Shown here in pieces: positions 20,485-32,060 of a DNA stretch of 64,000 nucleotides; positions within the stretch are counted from its first letter, which is position 1, and every line of letters starts with the position of its first letter. The position numbers and the translations under genes are program-made. The notes beneath the pieces are model-generated. The model did no database searches, was not told the DNA's origin, and worked only from the letters and a program-made list of their open reading frames with translations. This DNA is from Geobacter sp. FeAm09 (GTDB lineage Bacteria > Desulfobacterota > Desulfuromonadia > Geobacterales > Pseudopelobacteraceae), in contig NZ_CP042466.1 of the NCBI RefSeq assembly GCF_008330225.1, positions 3,466,001 through 3,530,000 on the forward strand, written 5' to 3'.

Positions 20485-21999
20485 ATGAAAAAAGTGATCG
20501 TACTGCTTGCCGCGCTCTTCCTTCCGCTGGCGGCCCTGCCGGCCTTTGCGGCACAGCTGCGGGTGTTCGTGTCCGAGATGAACGCCATCGGCGTCCCGAA
20601 CAAGGATGAGATGAAAACCACGCTCCAGGCCCTGCTGGCGGCGCGCCTGAACAGCGACAGGATCATGGCCGTCGGCAGCGCGGCCGAGGCCGACGCCGTC
20701 GTGAGCGGGACGTACGTGGTCCTGGGCAAGGTCTTCAGCATGGATGCCCTGGCCAGAACGAGCGGCGGCAAAACCCTGACGCGCGCCTACATCCAGGGGG
20801 ACAGCAGCGAAGAGCTGATTCCGGCGGTGGGGAAGCTGGCGGAGAAGCTGGCCGCCGAGCTGGATAAGATCCATCCCGGGCAACCGGCAGCCGGTGCTCC
20901 CGTTGCCGCCGTTCCGGTCGTTGCGGCGGCAGCGCCGCTGGCGGCGCCGAAGTCCGACATCATCAAAAACGAGCAGGTCCGTGTGGCCCCGGCCGGCGAT
21001 TTCATCAAGCCCAAGGAAACGGAACAGGGCAACACCGGCGGCTGGCTGAGCAAGCGCCTGACCGGCGCCGCCAACCTGGTGGCCCTGGGCGCCACCCTGC
21101 CCGACGGCAGCCGGGAGGTGTTCCTGGCCGAGGAGCGCCGCCTCTCCTACTACCGCCAGGCCGGGGAGATGAAACTGGTGGCCGACACGGAGTTCAGAAG
21201 CTCCGAGAAGATCCTCTCCCTGGATACCATCGACGGCAGCAAGGGCCTTGAAATCTATGTGACCATCATTCGCGGCGACGAGCTCGCCTCACAGGTCTGG
21301 CAGGTGCAGGGCGACAAACTGGTGAAACTGGCCGGAGACCTGCCCTGGTTCTTCCGCGCCTTCAGCCTGGCCGGCGGGCCGAAAAAACTCTACGTCCAGG
21401 CCATGGGCCGTGATGCGGACTATTTCGGCGACGTCTTCGAGGCGACCCGCTCCGGCAACGAAATTGCCCTGAAGAACCCGGTCAAGATGCCCCGTTTCGG
21501 CACCATCTACACCTTCAACCAGCTCCGCGACCAGGACGGCAAGACGCTCACGGCCGTCATCAACCCGGACGGCTACCTGGTCGTCTACGATCAGGAGCAG
21601 AAAGAGTTCTGGCGCAGCAACGACAAGTTCGGCGGCTCGGAACTGTACTTCCAGAAAGAGGACACCGGTGTCAATGCCCGCGTGTCCGGGGAAAAATACC
21701 GCTGGGTCTTCATGAACATGCGTATCCAGGCAACCGCCGGGGGCGCCATCCTGGTGGGCAAAAACGACGGGTTCTGGGTGCTGGGCAATGCCCGCTCCTA
21801 CAAGAAGGGCACGGTCTACTGCTTCTCCTGGAACGGCTCGAGCCTGGACGAGAAGTGGCGTACCCGCGATACCCAGAACTACATGCCGGACTACTATTTC
21901 GACGAGGCCAAAAACGAGCTGTTTATCCTGCAGACCGTGCAGCGCTCCGGGATAACCACCCGCGGGGCTTCGTCCCTGGCCATCAAGAAGGTGGAATAA
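20485..21999 (+). CDS. Exported hypothetical protein with beta-propeller-like C-terminal part
   Basis: A 504-residue protein. Residues 1-22 form a signal peptide (MKKVIVLLAALFLPLAALPAFA). Residues 25-135 resemble the domains of periplasmic proteins that predict expression from a lipoprotein assembly or flagellar context (LRVFVSEMNAIGVPNKDEM, SGTYVVLGKVFSMDALART), but I cannot name the family. An Ala/Pro-rich linker (about 138-160) follows. The rest has repeated strands with Asp/Gly turns (DGSREVFLAEERRLSYY, DGKTLTAVINPDGYLVVYDQ), suggesting an FG-GAP/VCBS-like propeller. Function unknown. It follows the porin with its own promoter and precedes hisZ. Confidence 0.75.
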   Translation: MKKVIVLLAALFLPLAALPAFAAQLRVFVSEMNAIGVPNKDEMKTTLQALLAARLNSDRIMAVGSAAEADAVVSGTYVVLGKVFSMDALARTSGGKTLTRAYIQGDSSEELIPAVGKLAEKLAAELDKIHPGQPAAGAPVAAVPVVAAAAPLAAPKSDIIKNEQVRVAPAGDFIKPKETEQGNTGGWLSKRLTGAANLVALGATLPDGSREVFLAEERRLSYYRQAGEMKLVADTEFRSSEKILSLDTIDGSKGLEIYVTIIRGDELASQVWQVQGDKLVKLAGDLPWFFRAFSLAGGPKKLYVQAMGRDADYFGDVFEATRSGNEIALKNPVKMPRFGTIYTFNQLRDQDGKTLTAVINPDGYLVVYDQEQKEFWRSNDKFGGSELYFQKEDTGVNARVSGEKYRWVFMNMRIQATAGGAILVGKNDGFWVLGNARSYKKGTVYCFSWNGSSLDEKWRTRDTQNYMPDYYFDEAKNELFILQTVQRSGITTRGASSLAIKKVE

Positions 22000-22128
22000 C
22001 CCACCCCCGGCCCTCCCGACTCCGGACCGGAAAGCCGCACTCCCCTCTGGGCGGCTTCCCGGTCCGAATGCTTTGTACGCGCCGCAGCAGGGGTGTATGA
22101 GAACCAATTCTTCCAGGAACAGAGATTC

Positions 22129-23436
22129 ATGACCATGTTATCACCCGACATTTCACTCCCCCGCGGCGTCAGCGACTTCCTGCCGGACGCCGCCGCCAAG
22201 ATCGGCTTCATCGAAGCGAAGATCCGCCATGTCTTCGAGCTGTGGGGGTTCCGGCGCATCATCCCCCCCAAGCTGGAATACGAGGACGTGCTGACCATCG
22301 GCATGGGAGAGGAGCTGAAGGGCAAGACCTACCGCTTCGACGACCGGCAGACCGGGCGCCTCTTGGCGTTCCCGCCGGACATCACCCCCCAGATCGCCCG
22401 CATCGTGGCGACCCGCCTCTCCGGCTGGCCCCTGCCCCACCGCATCAGCTACAGCGGACGCGTGCTGCGCCAGACCGAGAGCCAGACCGGCCGCAGCCGG
22501 GAGCTCTTCCAGTCGGGGGTGGAACTGATCGGCCTCGACTCGCCCGAGGCGGATGCGGAAATGGTGACCATGGCGATCGAGGCCATGCAGAAACTCGGCT
22601 TCGACAACTTCAAGATCGATCTGGGGCAGGTGGAGTTCTGCCGCGGGATCATGGCCGCCTCCGGCCTGGAGGGCCAGCCGCTGCGGGAGTTGCAGGAGGC
22701 CATCGCGCGCAAGGATGCGTCGGCCGTGTCGCGGGTACTGGCCGCCAGCACGGTTTCGGATGCCTCCCGGCGCGAGATCGCGGCCCTGCCGCGCCTCTTC
22801 GGCGGCCGCGAGGTGCTGACCGAGGCCGAAAAGGTGGTGGTCAACCAGCGTTCCCGGGCGGCGCTGGCGAATCTGCGCCAGGTGCTGGACATCCTGGACA
22901 TCCACGGGGTCGGCGACCACCTGACCATTGATCTGGGGGAAACGCGCGGCCTTGGCTACCATACCGGCATCACCTTCGAGGGGTTCGTCGGCGGCCTGGG
23001 CGAACCGGTCTGCAGCGGCGGCCGCTACGACAACCTGACGGCCCGCTACGGTTTCGCCGCCCCGGCCACCGGCTTCACCTTCAACGTGCTCAGCCTGCTC
23101 CAGGCCCTGGAGCGGCGGCCCGAGGTCGAGGCCAGCACCACCCGGGACTTCCTCTTGTTCAACCGCCGCGACGACCGGCGCGAGGTGCTCGAAGTCGCAC
23201 GCCTCCTCCGCTCCCGCGGGTATACCGCCGCCCGGGACATCATCCGCCGGGACTATGAAGACTCGCTGGCCTATGCCAGGCGCATGAACATCCGCAGCAT
23301 GCTGGTCATCGGGGACGAGGCGGGCGGCGATGCCTATACCGCCGTGCGGGTCCGCGACGGCAAACGATTCACCATCAGCAAAGAGATGATGCTGACCGAA
23401 AATCTTGTTACTTTTATTGAAGAGACAGACTGTTGA
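22129..23436 (+). CDS. hisZ: ATP phosphoribosyltransferase regulatory subunit
   Basis: A 435-residue histidyl-tRNA-synthetase-like protein without tRNA charging, needed as partner of the short form of HisG in the first step of histidine biosynthesis. The N-terminus [20 protein letters not shown] and motif 2-like region [21 protein letters not shown] are typical, as is [11 protein letters not shown] later. The assignment to HisZ over HisS rests on the PRGVSDFLP start, the shorter length and the purA neighbour. Two ATG codons (22129 and 22135) are possible; the first is preceded by AGGAACAGAG. It is followed by purA on the same strand, across a repeat element. Confidence 0.88.
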   Translation: MTMLSPDISLPRGVSDFLPDAAAKIGFIEAKIRHVFELWGFRRIIPPKLEYEDVLTIGMGEELKGKTYRFDDRQTGRLLAFPPDITPQIARIVATRLSGWPLPHRISYSGRVLRQTESQTGRSRELFQSGVELIGLDSPEADAEMVTMAIEAMQKLGFDNFKIDLGQVEFCRGIMAASGLEGQPLRELQEAIARKDASAVSRVLAASTVSDASRREIAALPRLFGGREVLTEAEKVVVNQRSRAALANLRQVLDILDIHGVGDHLTIDLGETRGLGYHTGITFEGFVGGLGEPVCSGGRYDNLTARYGFAAPATGFTFNVLSLLQALERRPEVEASTTRDFLLFNRRDDRREVLEVARLLRSRGYTAARDIIRRDYEDSLAYARRMNIRSMLVIGDEAGGDAYTAVRVRDGKRFTISKEMMLTENLVTFIEETDC

Positions 23437-23443
23437 AACACTC

Positions 23444-24927
<1,484 letters not shown>

Positions 24928-24944
24928 CCGGTCTTTGACCAAGC

Positions 24945-24984
24945 AAAAGCCCCCGGAGTTTGAATGCTTCGGGGGCTTTTTTTT
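24945..24984 (+). terminator. Rho-independent terminator after purA
   Basis: AAAAGCCCCCGGAG pairs with CTTCGGGGGCTTTT across an 8-base loop, followed by a run of T. It lies 18 bp after the purA stop. Confidence 0.92.
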
Positions 24985-25023
24985 ATCTCTCCGCCAATCG
25001 GGAGGATTGGAGCTGAAAGCTTT

Positions 25024-25053
25024 CACCACGGAGGACACGGAGGTGCACGGAGG
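25024..25053. repeat. CCACGGAGG-type repeat arm
   Basis: CACCACGGAGGACACGGAGG continues to GTGCACGGAGG, a quasi-tandem of the (C)CACGGAGG unit related to the CCACAGAG repeats near 11.0 and 16.2 kb. No partner arm is seen nearby. It lies in the otherwise empty 24985-25106 spacer. Confidence 0.5.
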
Positions 25054-25106
25054 AAAAGCACCAAAGCTCACGTCATCTTGCTTGGACCTCGCAGGTGCCG
25101 CTTCCG

Positions 25107-27092
25107 CTACCAGATGTAGTCCTTGGCGATCTCCCGCTTGTCGTGGCCGAACAGCAGGTGCAGCACCCTGATCCGCTTCAGGGCGGGGGGCGACAGGCTC
25201 CCCAGGGGGATAAAGACGATCTTCTTCCCCATGCCGGCCGCGATGCGCTTGAAGATGCTGCGCGGCGGGCGGGCCGCCGCATAGACCACATGAGTGTCCG
25301 GCGAATAATCCAGGGCGGCCATGAGCAGGATCTCGGCCTTGGTCCCCCACCCCCGGTAGGCGGGGTCCTGCCACACATCCCGCATCCGGCGCGGCGGATA
25401 TGAAAGCAGCAGGCCGCCGTACTCGCAGCGGCAGATCCCCGGCCCGCTCACGTTGTCGCCCGGCTCGGTGGCGTAGAAGGCCATGTCCGACTCCTGCTCG
25501 TGCTCTCCCAGCCAGGTCATGGCAAAGGGGTAGCGGTTGCGGCGGTCCTCGTCGAAGATGACCACCACGCTCCCCACGCCCCCTTTGATCCGCAGCCGCT
25601 CCCGCACATAGATGCGGCCGTCGTGGGGCCGATTGCGGATCGTCTCGCGCAGGTCGATGCCGTCCAGCAATGACGTGCTCAGGGGTTCCACCCGGCTCTG
25701 CTCCTCGGAGAGCTGCCGCAGCCCCGTGCGCTTCAGCAGCTTGCCGTAATTTTCGATGACGATGTCCTCGGGCGGCCAGGAGCAGATCGAACCGTCGTCG
25801 AATCCCGCCAGCCATTCGCCCGGCCGCTGCTCCCGCTTCCGGTTGAGGAAGCGCAGACCGGAGCGCCCCTTGGCCGACGACGTGCGGGGACGAAAGCGGA
25901 TCGTGCGGCTGTGGTCCCACAGATCCTCGACCCGCAGGCGCACCACCGGGATCTCCGCCTCCTCCCGCTGCCAGGGATAACACCCGGCCAAGCGCCAGAA
26001 GGCGTAGGCGAAGTTGTCGTCCACACACCCCCGGGCAGCGGTCAGAAGCTGGAAGAGGTCGGGGAGCAACCGCCCCGAAAGGGCGGCATAGTTGCGGCAG
26101 AAACGGAAGAAGGCCCGTTTCTGCCAGTAGTGGATATGCTCCCCCGTTTCCTGCCGGTAGTGCCGGGCGGCCTGTTCGAACAGGCGCAGATGGATGCGCT
26201 GCCGGTCCGGCATCTCGGTGCCCGCCCCCACCTTGCGCGCGCTGTTTTCCATGGCTGCCCGCATGATCTCCCGCTCGGGGAGGGCCCGTTTCCCCCCCGC
26301 GATCAACTCCAGGGCGTTGAAACGCCGCCGCAGGGAGGGCGTCGCGTCCTCCGGCTCCGGCGGCAGGCCGTTGCGCCGCATCTCGTAGACGGCCGAGGCA
26401 AAGGGGAACTCGCCCATGACCTCGCCGCAGGAGTCGGGATGGAGGCTGGAGATGCGGACGCCGTCGCGGCGCACCCTGCCCAGCGGTTCGCTGCGCGGCT
26501 GCCCGTAGAACTCCCTGATCCGCCCCACATGGGCCATCCCCCCCACGAACAGGATGCGCTCGTGGCGCTGTGCCAACTGCTGCAGCCGGAAGGCCATCCC
26601 CTGTTCCCGGCGCAGGTCCTGGCGGCACGGCGCCGTCCCCGCCGTGGCGCGGCAGTATTCCCGGTAATAGTCGGCAAGGCCGATGCGCTGAACCGCATAG
26701 GAATCGGGCAGGGATTCCGGCACCGCCGGGTAATCGTCCAGGTCCACGTCCACCAGGTGGAGCGGGATCGCCTGCTCCAGGGCGCAGCGGGCGGCCTCCG
26801 CCAGAGGGTCGGCCGGCTCCACCAGCAGGTGGATGGTGTGGTGCGCGGTACTGCCGGAGGAGGGTGGAGAAGAACGGGGGATGGTGTCGTAGGAAACGAC
26901 CGAGACCTGGGGCAGGCGGCGCACCGCCTGGAGGAAGCGCTCCTCCAGAGTGGCGGGCAACTCGACGGCGATGCAGTCGGGCCTGACCTCGAGGACGGCC
27001 TGGCGCACCAGATGGGCGAACTCCAGACGGTAATGCAGGATGGGCAGGGCGTGGACGGGGCCGAAGATTTCCAGGTGGAGACGGCTGGGCAT
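25107..27092 (-). CDS. Unrecognised 661-residue protein, possibly TraB/DUF5682-like N-terminus
   Basis: I do not recognise this protein with certainty. The first 60 residues (HLEIFGPVHALPILHYRLEF then VRPDCIAVELPATLEERFL) have the pattern of TraB/PrgY or DUF5682 proteins, in which a conserved acidic residue follows a PD-x-(V/I)-x-(V/I)-E strand; RILFVGGMAHVGRI near residue 178 fits the same fold. The middle (about 250-420) is Arg- and aromatic-rich. The C-terminus has strands such as GSVVVIFDEDRRNRYPF and IVFIPLGSLSP. There is no signal peptide or membrane segment. It is last in a same-strand cluster with a MoxR-type ATPase and an amylase-like protein; DUF5682 proteins are known to accompany MoxR ATPases, which is the main support for the guess. 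Confidence 0.6.
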   Translation of the reverse strand: MPSRLHLEIFGPVHALPILHYRLEFAHLVRQAVLEVRPDCIAVELPATLEERFLQAVRRLPQVSVVSYDTIPRSSPPSSGSTAHHTIHLLVEPADPLAEAARCALEQAIPLHLVDVDLDDYPAVPESLPDSYAVQRIGLADYYREYCRATAGTAPCRQDLRREQGMAFRLQQLAQRHERILFVGGMAHVGRIREFYGQPRSEPLGRVRRDGVRISSLHPDSCGEVMGEFPFASAVYEMRRNGLPPEPEDATPSLRRRFNALELIAGGKRALPEREIMRAAMENSARKVGAGTEMPDRQRIHLRLFEQAARHYRQETGEHIHYWQKRAFFRFCRNYAALSGRLLPDLFQLLTAARGCVDDNFAYAFWRLAGCYPWQREEAEIPVVRLRVEDLWDHSRTIRFRPRTSSAKGRSGLRFLNRKREQRPGEWLAGFDDGSICSWPPEDIVIENYGKLLKRTGLRQLSEEQSRVEPLSTSLLDGIDLRETIRNRPHDGRIYVRERLRIKGGVGSVVVIFDEDRRNRYPFAMTWLGEHEQESDMAFYATEPGDNVSGPGICRCEYGGLLLSYPPRRMRDVWQDPAYRGWGTKAEILLMAALDYSPDTHVVYAAARPPRSIFKRIAAGMGKKIVFIPLGSLSPPALKRIRVLHLLFGHDKREIAKDYIW

Positions 27093-27109
27093 AGGTCAGG
27101 ACTCTCTTA

Positions 27110-27284
27110 CCTGAAACCGTGACGCCGGAATGCCGCAGTGTCCGGAGGGCCGGGGCCTGCCCGCCGCCCAACCGCCTCAAACCACTCACTTCATCGGTCC
27201 TCCGCCGGCTTGATGGCATCTTCTCAAGGGCAAGGGCAGAGGCCTTTCGGACCAACGAAGGCATGGAGGCGTCACGGTTTCAGG
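27110..27284. repeat. MITE-like dispersed repeat, family B (copy 1)
   Basis: A 175-bp element with perfect 17-bp terminal inverted repeats CCTGAAACCGTGACGCC / GGCGTCACGGTTTCAGG. Inner parts are also imperfectly palindromic (GGGCCGGGGCCTGC versus GGCAGAGGCCTTTC). A related 174-bp copy lies at 48218-48391. It fills the spacer between the MoxR gene and the 661-residue gene. Confidence 0.88.
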
Positions 27285-27286
27285 TT

Positions 27287-28105
27287 TTATTTCAGATATT
27301 CCAGCGCCTCGTCCCCCAGCACCCGCTCCACGGCCAGGGGGAGCAGTTCGGCGGCCTCCGTGCCCTGCATGCGCATCATCTTGAGGGCGTAGCGGGCGAT
27401 GTTGATGCCGTCCCGCACGGAATACGCTTCATCGGCGGCATGGGCGCGCTGCAGGAAGTCCACCACGTACTGCAGGATCCGGCCGCTGCTGAAGGGGAGG
27501 TTCTCCCTGAGGATGAGCAACTCCTCGTCGGCCGCCGGGAAGTCGATGTAGATCTGGGGCTGGAGCCGGGAGTGGATGTATTCCGGCACCTCGAAGGTCG
27601 AGGCGTCTTCGTTCATGGTGACCACGATGCGGAAATCCCGGGCCGCCGGGATGCGCAGGCCGGTGACGATGGATTCCACGTAGCGGCGGTCGTCCAACAG
27701 CGGCGCCAGGGAGGCCCAGGCCTTCTCGCTCATGCGGTTCCCCTCGTCCAGGATCAGCACCCCTCCGGCGAGCATGGCCGAGACCAGCGACGACGCGGCG
27801 TACTGGATCTTCCCGTCCGGGCTGATCACCGGCGAGATGATCAGGTCTTCGGGCCGGGTGTCCATGGTGGCCTGGTAGAGGTAGACCGGCCGCCCCAAAT
27901 GCCGGGCCGCGGCATAGGCCAGGGTGGTCTTTCCCACCCCCGGCCGCCCCACCAGGCGGGGATTGAAGGGGATGTCCCGCTCGTCGATCACCATCCAGGC
28001 GGCCAAGAGCTGGGTGAGCAACTCTTCCTGCCCCACCCATTTCAGGGCCAGGCTCACCGGCGCGGCCAGGTTCAGGGCAATACCGTCGATCATGGTCTGC
28101 TTCAT
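27287..28105 (-). CDS. MoxR-type AAA ATPase (AAA_5)
   Basis: A 272-residue ATPase. Walker A is GRPGVGKTTLAYA at about residues 53-65, Walker B GGVLILDEGNRM near 116-127, and a sensor-1-like strand FRIVVTMNEDASTF near 158. The arrangement and NPRLVGRPGVGKTT are typical of MoxR/AAA_5 chaperone-like ATPases, which remodel partner proteins, often with VWA-domain proteins. No VWA gene is visible nearby; the neighbours are an amylase-like gene 133 bp upstream and an unrecognised large protein downstream. The ATG at 28103-28105 gives MKQTMIDGIAL. Confidence 0.85.
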   Translation of the reverse strand: MKQTMIDGIALNLAAPVSLALKWVGQEELLTQLLAAWMVIDERDIPFNPRLVGRPGVGKTTLAYAAARHLGRPVYLYQATMDTRPEDLIISPVISPDGKIQYAASSLVSAMLAGGVLILDEGNRMSEKAWASLAPLLDDRRYVESIVTGLRIPAARDFRIVVTMNEDASTFEVPEYIHSRLQPQIYIDFPAADEELLILRENLPFSSGRILQYVVDFLQRAHAADEAYSVRDGINIARYALKMMRMQGTEAAELLPLAVERVLGDEALEYLK

Positions 28106-28238
28106 CGGTCTCTCTCCTCACTCACAGCCGCGGCAACCCGTCCAGGATGGTCGGGGGATGGGGCGGGCAGCCGGGGATGGTGAGATCCGCCGGCAGAAAT
28201 GTATCGACGCCGTCGTGCCCGTGCAACGGGCCGCCGGT

Positions 28239-31200
28239 TCAGCGGGGCCGCGTGCCGTCCGGTGTTTGTGCCGTACGCGCCCGGGCGCCGCCTCGGGCAG
28301 CCGCACCCTTTTCGCTGTCCCGTTTCGCCGGGATTCCCGCGCCGGTCTTCGCTGTCGGTTCCGATAGCTGTTGAAACAGCTGGCTGCGGTAGCCGGCATG
28401 GGCGGCCAGAGCGGTGCACGCCGCCAGCTCCCGGTCGGCCGCGGCCAACCATGCCGCGACGGTGCGGCCGGCCGGCCGTTTCAACGCCAGCGCCGCCAGA
28501 GCGGACACGCTGAGCCAGACGGCCAACTCCTCGAAGCGCTCCTTGTTGAACCACTCGGTGCCCCCGCTTTCGTGGACCAGCATGAAATCGCGGCAGGCCG
28601 GGAAGGAAAAGGCCCGCGCCATGGTTGTTCCCGGCACCCCGCCCTGGTCGCCGCCCTCCGGGGCGCTCCATGCCAGCAGAGCCCGGAGAAGCTGCACGGC
28701 CCGTTGCGAGGCGTCCCGGTCCGCAGCCCCCTCAAGCACGCGGCGCAGGGTGCAGTCGAGCCCGAACTGATCGAGGCATGCCGCGCCGTCAGACCTCAGG
28801 AGCAGCCACCCCAGCAGCACCCGGGCGCCCACCGGGGCGTCCAGCAGTTCCACCAGCCGCGCATGCGCCGCCCGGGCGGCCTTGGCGGCGGGTTTCATCG
28901 CCCGAAAGGCCGCCATGAACCCGCGCCAGGCGGAGATCGTCTGCAGCGCGGCATCAGCCCCGCTCGTTCCTTCGGCCAGCTGGGCATGCAGGACCGCCAG
29001 GAAGCGCCGGGCGGCCCGGGCCTCGGCCGCTGGTGGCGCAACGGGGCTCTCCCCGGGGCGCAGCACGGCCCGGAAGGCCTCGTTCAGGGAGGCGTACCGC
29101 TGCTGTTTGCGTTCGTCCTCCAGGCTTTCCACGCCGCGGCCGCTGAGCGCCGCGCAGAGGTCCTGCCAGCTTCCTTCCCCATCATCGCGGATCTCGCGGA
29201 AATCCATGAAGACGTGGAACTGGTATTCGCCCAGCTCCACGTAGAGTCCCTTTTCCCGCAGCTCCCGGCCGTTGCGCACGTATTCCAGACCCCGGGTATG
29301 GTCGCGGAAGGCGTAGTAGAGGTGCTCGTCCCCCCTGATGCCGAGGGCTTCCCCCAGGGTCGTGCGGCGCAGCTCGGCGGCATCGCCGGCGGTCTTGACG
29401 GCGAACGCGGCGGAATCCTTGATCCATCCCGCGCAACCGGCGTAGCGGTTGTGGTACAGGACCAGCGCCCGCTGCTCGCCCGCCCGGTTCGAATAGGCGA
29501 AGACGTTCTCGTCCACCGCGTGGCCGGCGTAGAAATCGTACAGCACGAAGTTCTCCGCGCCGGAGAAGAGCCAGCGCCGGCGCAGCAGCGGGAAGATCCA
29601 CATCTCGTGGCCGCGCACCAGCCCCTCGTCAACCGCCTCGTCCCAGTAGGCCCGCTTGTACTCCATGCCGTACTTTTCGTGGAAGCCTTCGATCTGGCCA
29701 TGGCCGAGCATGGGCAACCCCGGCATGGTGGCCAGCAGCACGCAGGCGCCGAAGTATTTGCCCTGGCTCCCGAATTGCTCCACAGCGGTCTTCTCGTCCG
29801 GGTTGTTCATGAAGTTGACGAAACGCTTGAGCACCTCGGGGTTGAACTCCAGGACATTCTTGATGGTCTGGCGGTACTTGGCGTTCTCCTCCATCTTGAG
29901 CATGTTCATGAAGGCGCTGTTGTAGACCCGGTGCATGCCCAGGGTCCGCACGAAATAGCCTTCCATCAGCCAGAAGGCCTCGGCCAGAAGCAGGGTGCCG
30001 GGCGCTTCGGCCGCCACCCGGTCCACCACCTCGCGCCAGAACTCCACCGGGAAGAGGGCATCGAACTCCTCCCGGCTCATGCCCTGCCCGGCCCGGGACG
30101 GGATGCCGCCCCCCAGGCCGCGGATCGGGAACCAGAGGCGCTGGTAGTGCTTCTTGGCCAGGGTCATGGCGGCGTCGAAGCGGATGATCGGGAAATTGCG
30201 CGCCACGTGCAGGATGGTCCGGATGACCGCCTCCCGCACCTCGGGGATCAGGTAGTTGAGCTGGGCCGTGTCGTTCCAGGGGATGCTGGTGCCGTCGTTG
30301 CCGTGGTAGATATAGCGGATGCGGCCGGTGGCGCGCTCGATCAGCCGGAAGACCACGGCGGCCTCGGTCCTGGTCCAGTAACCGTCCTCGAGCTGGATGC
30401 AGGCGTCGCCCGACAGGGACAGGTCCTCGCCGGTGAAGGTATAGGTGGGGAACGGGGGATAGTCGGTCTGGACGAACCAGTCCGGATGCTGGACGACCCA
30501 GCGGGAATAGATGCCGGTGTGGTTGGGGACCATGTCGCTGGCCAGGCGGATGCCCCGCCGGCCGGCCCGCTCCCGCAGGCTGCCCAGCGCCTCCCAGCCC
30601 CCCAGGTCCGCGGCGATCTCGTAGTCGTACAGGGAATAGGCCGAGGCGATGGCATCGGGGTTGCCGCTCAACTGTTTGATGCGCTGGGAGGCCGGCGAAC
30701 GTTCCCACACCCCGATCAGCCAGAGCCCGGTGATGCCGGCGGCCGCAAGCCGGTCCAGCTCCCCGTCCGGCACCTGGTCCAGGCGGGCGATGGGCCAGCC
30801 GTACCGTTTGGAGAGCTGATCGAGCCAGACATAGACCATCTTGGCGATCAGCACCACGTTGGACATCCAGTCCGCATCCGGCGAGAACCGTTCGTACTCG
30901 GGGTAATCATAGCCGCCGAAGACCGACCCGCCCCCCGCCTGGCCGTGTTCCGCCCCCCCCGGCCGAACTCCAGGACCGGCGGCGGTCCCGGCTCTCCGCC
31001 ACCGCCGCCCCATTCCCGCTCCTCTTCCGCCAGGATATCGAAGGCGATGGCCACCTCTTCCAGCAGGTCCGGCGGCAGCAGCGTGACCCAGCGGCTGCGG
31101 ATAAAACCCAGTTGATCGGCAAGCGAGGTGGGGGCCGAACCGATGGGCGCCCACAACGCCTCGCCCAGGGTGCAATCCAGTTCATCGAGAAGCGGCCCCC

Positions 31201-31783
31201 GCTTCAGGGCGGCATGCATGGCGGCGGTCATGGCCGGGTAGGGCGTTCCCTGGGCCAGGGCCCGGTCGTCCAGGATCGGGCGGAAGCTGTCGAGGGCCGG
31301 GTTCTGCGCCGCCAGGCTGAGCAGCAGCATCTCCCGCAGGACCAGCCTGCGCCCCCGGTCGCCGGCGGCCTCAAGCCATTGGTCGCTCTGCTGCACCCCC
31401 TGCAGGACGCCGTCCGGCGGAAAGAACGCCACGAAACGCTCCAGGGTGGCACGCGTTTGCGCCCCGGCGGGATCGTATCCCCCGCGTTGCAGGGCATCCG
31501 CCATCACCCCCGGCGTGGCACGCTCCCCGAAGACATCGATGACATGGCGGTAGACCTTGAGCAGCGTGGCGTACAGGAGGAGCTGGCCGGTATGGACCGG
31601 AGGCGCGTCGGGGGTCTTGCCGCGATTCAGCCGTAAGGCCAGTTGGCGGTAGAACATGACGCCGGGGATGCCGCGGGCAGCGATGAGTTGGGAAAGCGCT
31701 CCCAGGTCGAGGTCGCGCCACTGGCGGGCGGCTATCTGGATGGTGCGGGGAAAATAGGCTCGTGCGCTGCTCAGTTCAGTCAT
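28239..31783 (-). CDS. GH13 alpha-amylase-family protein with large N- and C-terminal extensions, frameshifted
   Basis: About 1,181 residues once one base is restored. Residues 1 to about 275 are a helical region of unknown family. The GH13 barrel follows: GLWLIGVWERSPASQ, SDMVPNHTG, the nucleophile strand IIRFDAAM (Asp near 537), the acid strand LLLAEAFW (Glu near 602) and NNPDEKTA (Asp near 660). The last 350 residues are Ala/Arg-rich and helical. There is no signal peptide, so it acts in the cytoplasm, perhaps on glycogen-type glucans. The frame breaks at a run of eight C on the plus strand (30953-30960); one more restores the frame. It is first in a cluster with a MoxR ATPase. Confidence 0.82.
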
Positions 31784-31842
31784 ATCTATGTCCAGCCGTG
31801 GGTGTTAGGAGGCTAGTAATAATAAGTTGAACAGAATTGCGC

Positions 31843-31945
31843 TCAGATTTTGGTCAGATTTGGCTGTAGCGATTGGACAAAACCGTAGGCGTAGCAGGGC
31901 TGCGTCGAGGATTTTGTGATTGAGCTGCGGTCAAAGATGGCCGGA
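31843..31945. repeat. Palindromic intergenic repeat, family C
   Basis: In the 277-bp spacer upstream of the amylase-like gene, GCGATTGGACAAAACC then GTAGGCGTAGC is an imperfect inverted repeat of GCTGCGTCGAGGATTTTGTG, with outer GGTCAGATTTGGC paired to GGTCAAAGATGGCC. Only one copy is in the window. Its layout (nested arms, GTAGC core) resembles family A, and I recall similar sequences in Geobacter genomes. Confidence 0.5.
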
Positions 31946-32060
31946 AGATGAGATGCAAGATGTTCATGTTATTGTTGCCAGCCTCCTTAGGGTTACAGCG
32001 GCGGGAACGCCGGAGCGGGACTCCCCGCGATCCGCCGAACCGATGAACGCACCATGGGTG

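Noticed and set aside
25024-25053. Possible CRISPR-like or tandem array from repeating CACGGAGG units
   Set aside because: Only a few irregular units with no spacers; it belongs to the CCACAGAG/CCACGGAGG repeat class. No CRISPR array or cas gene is in the window.
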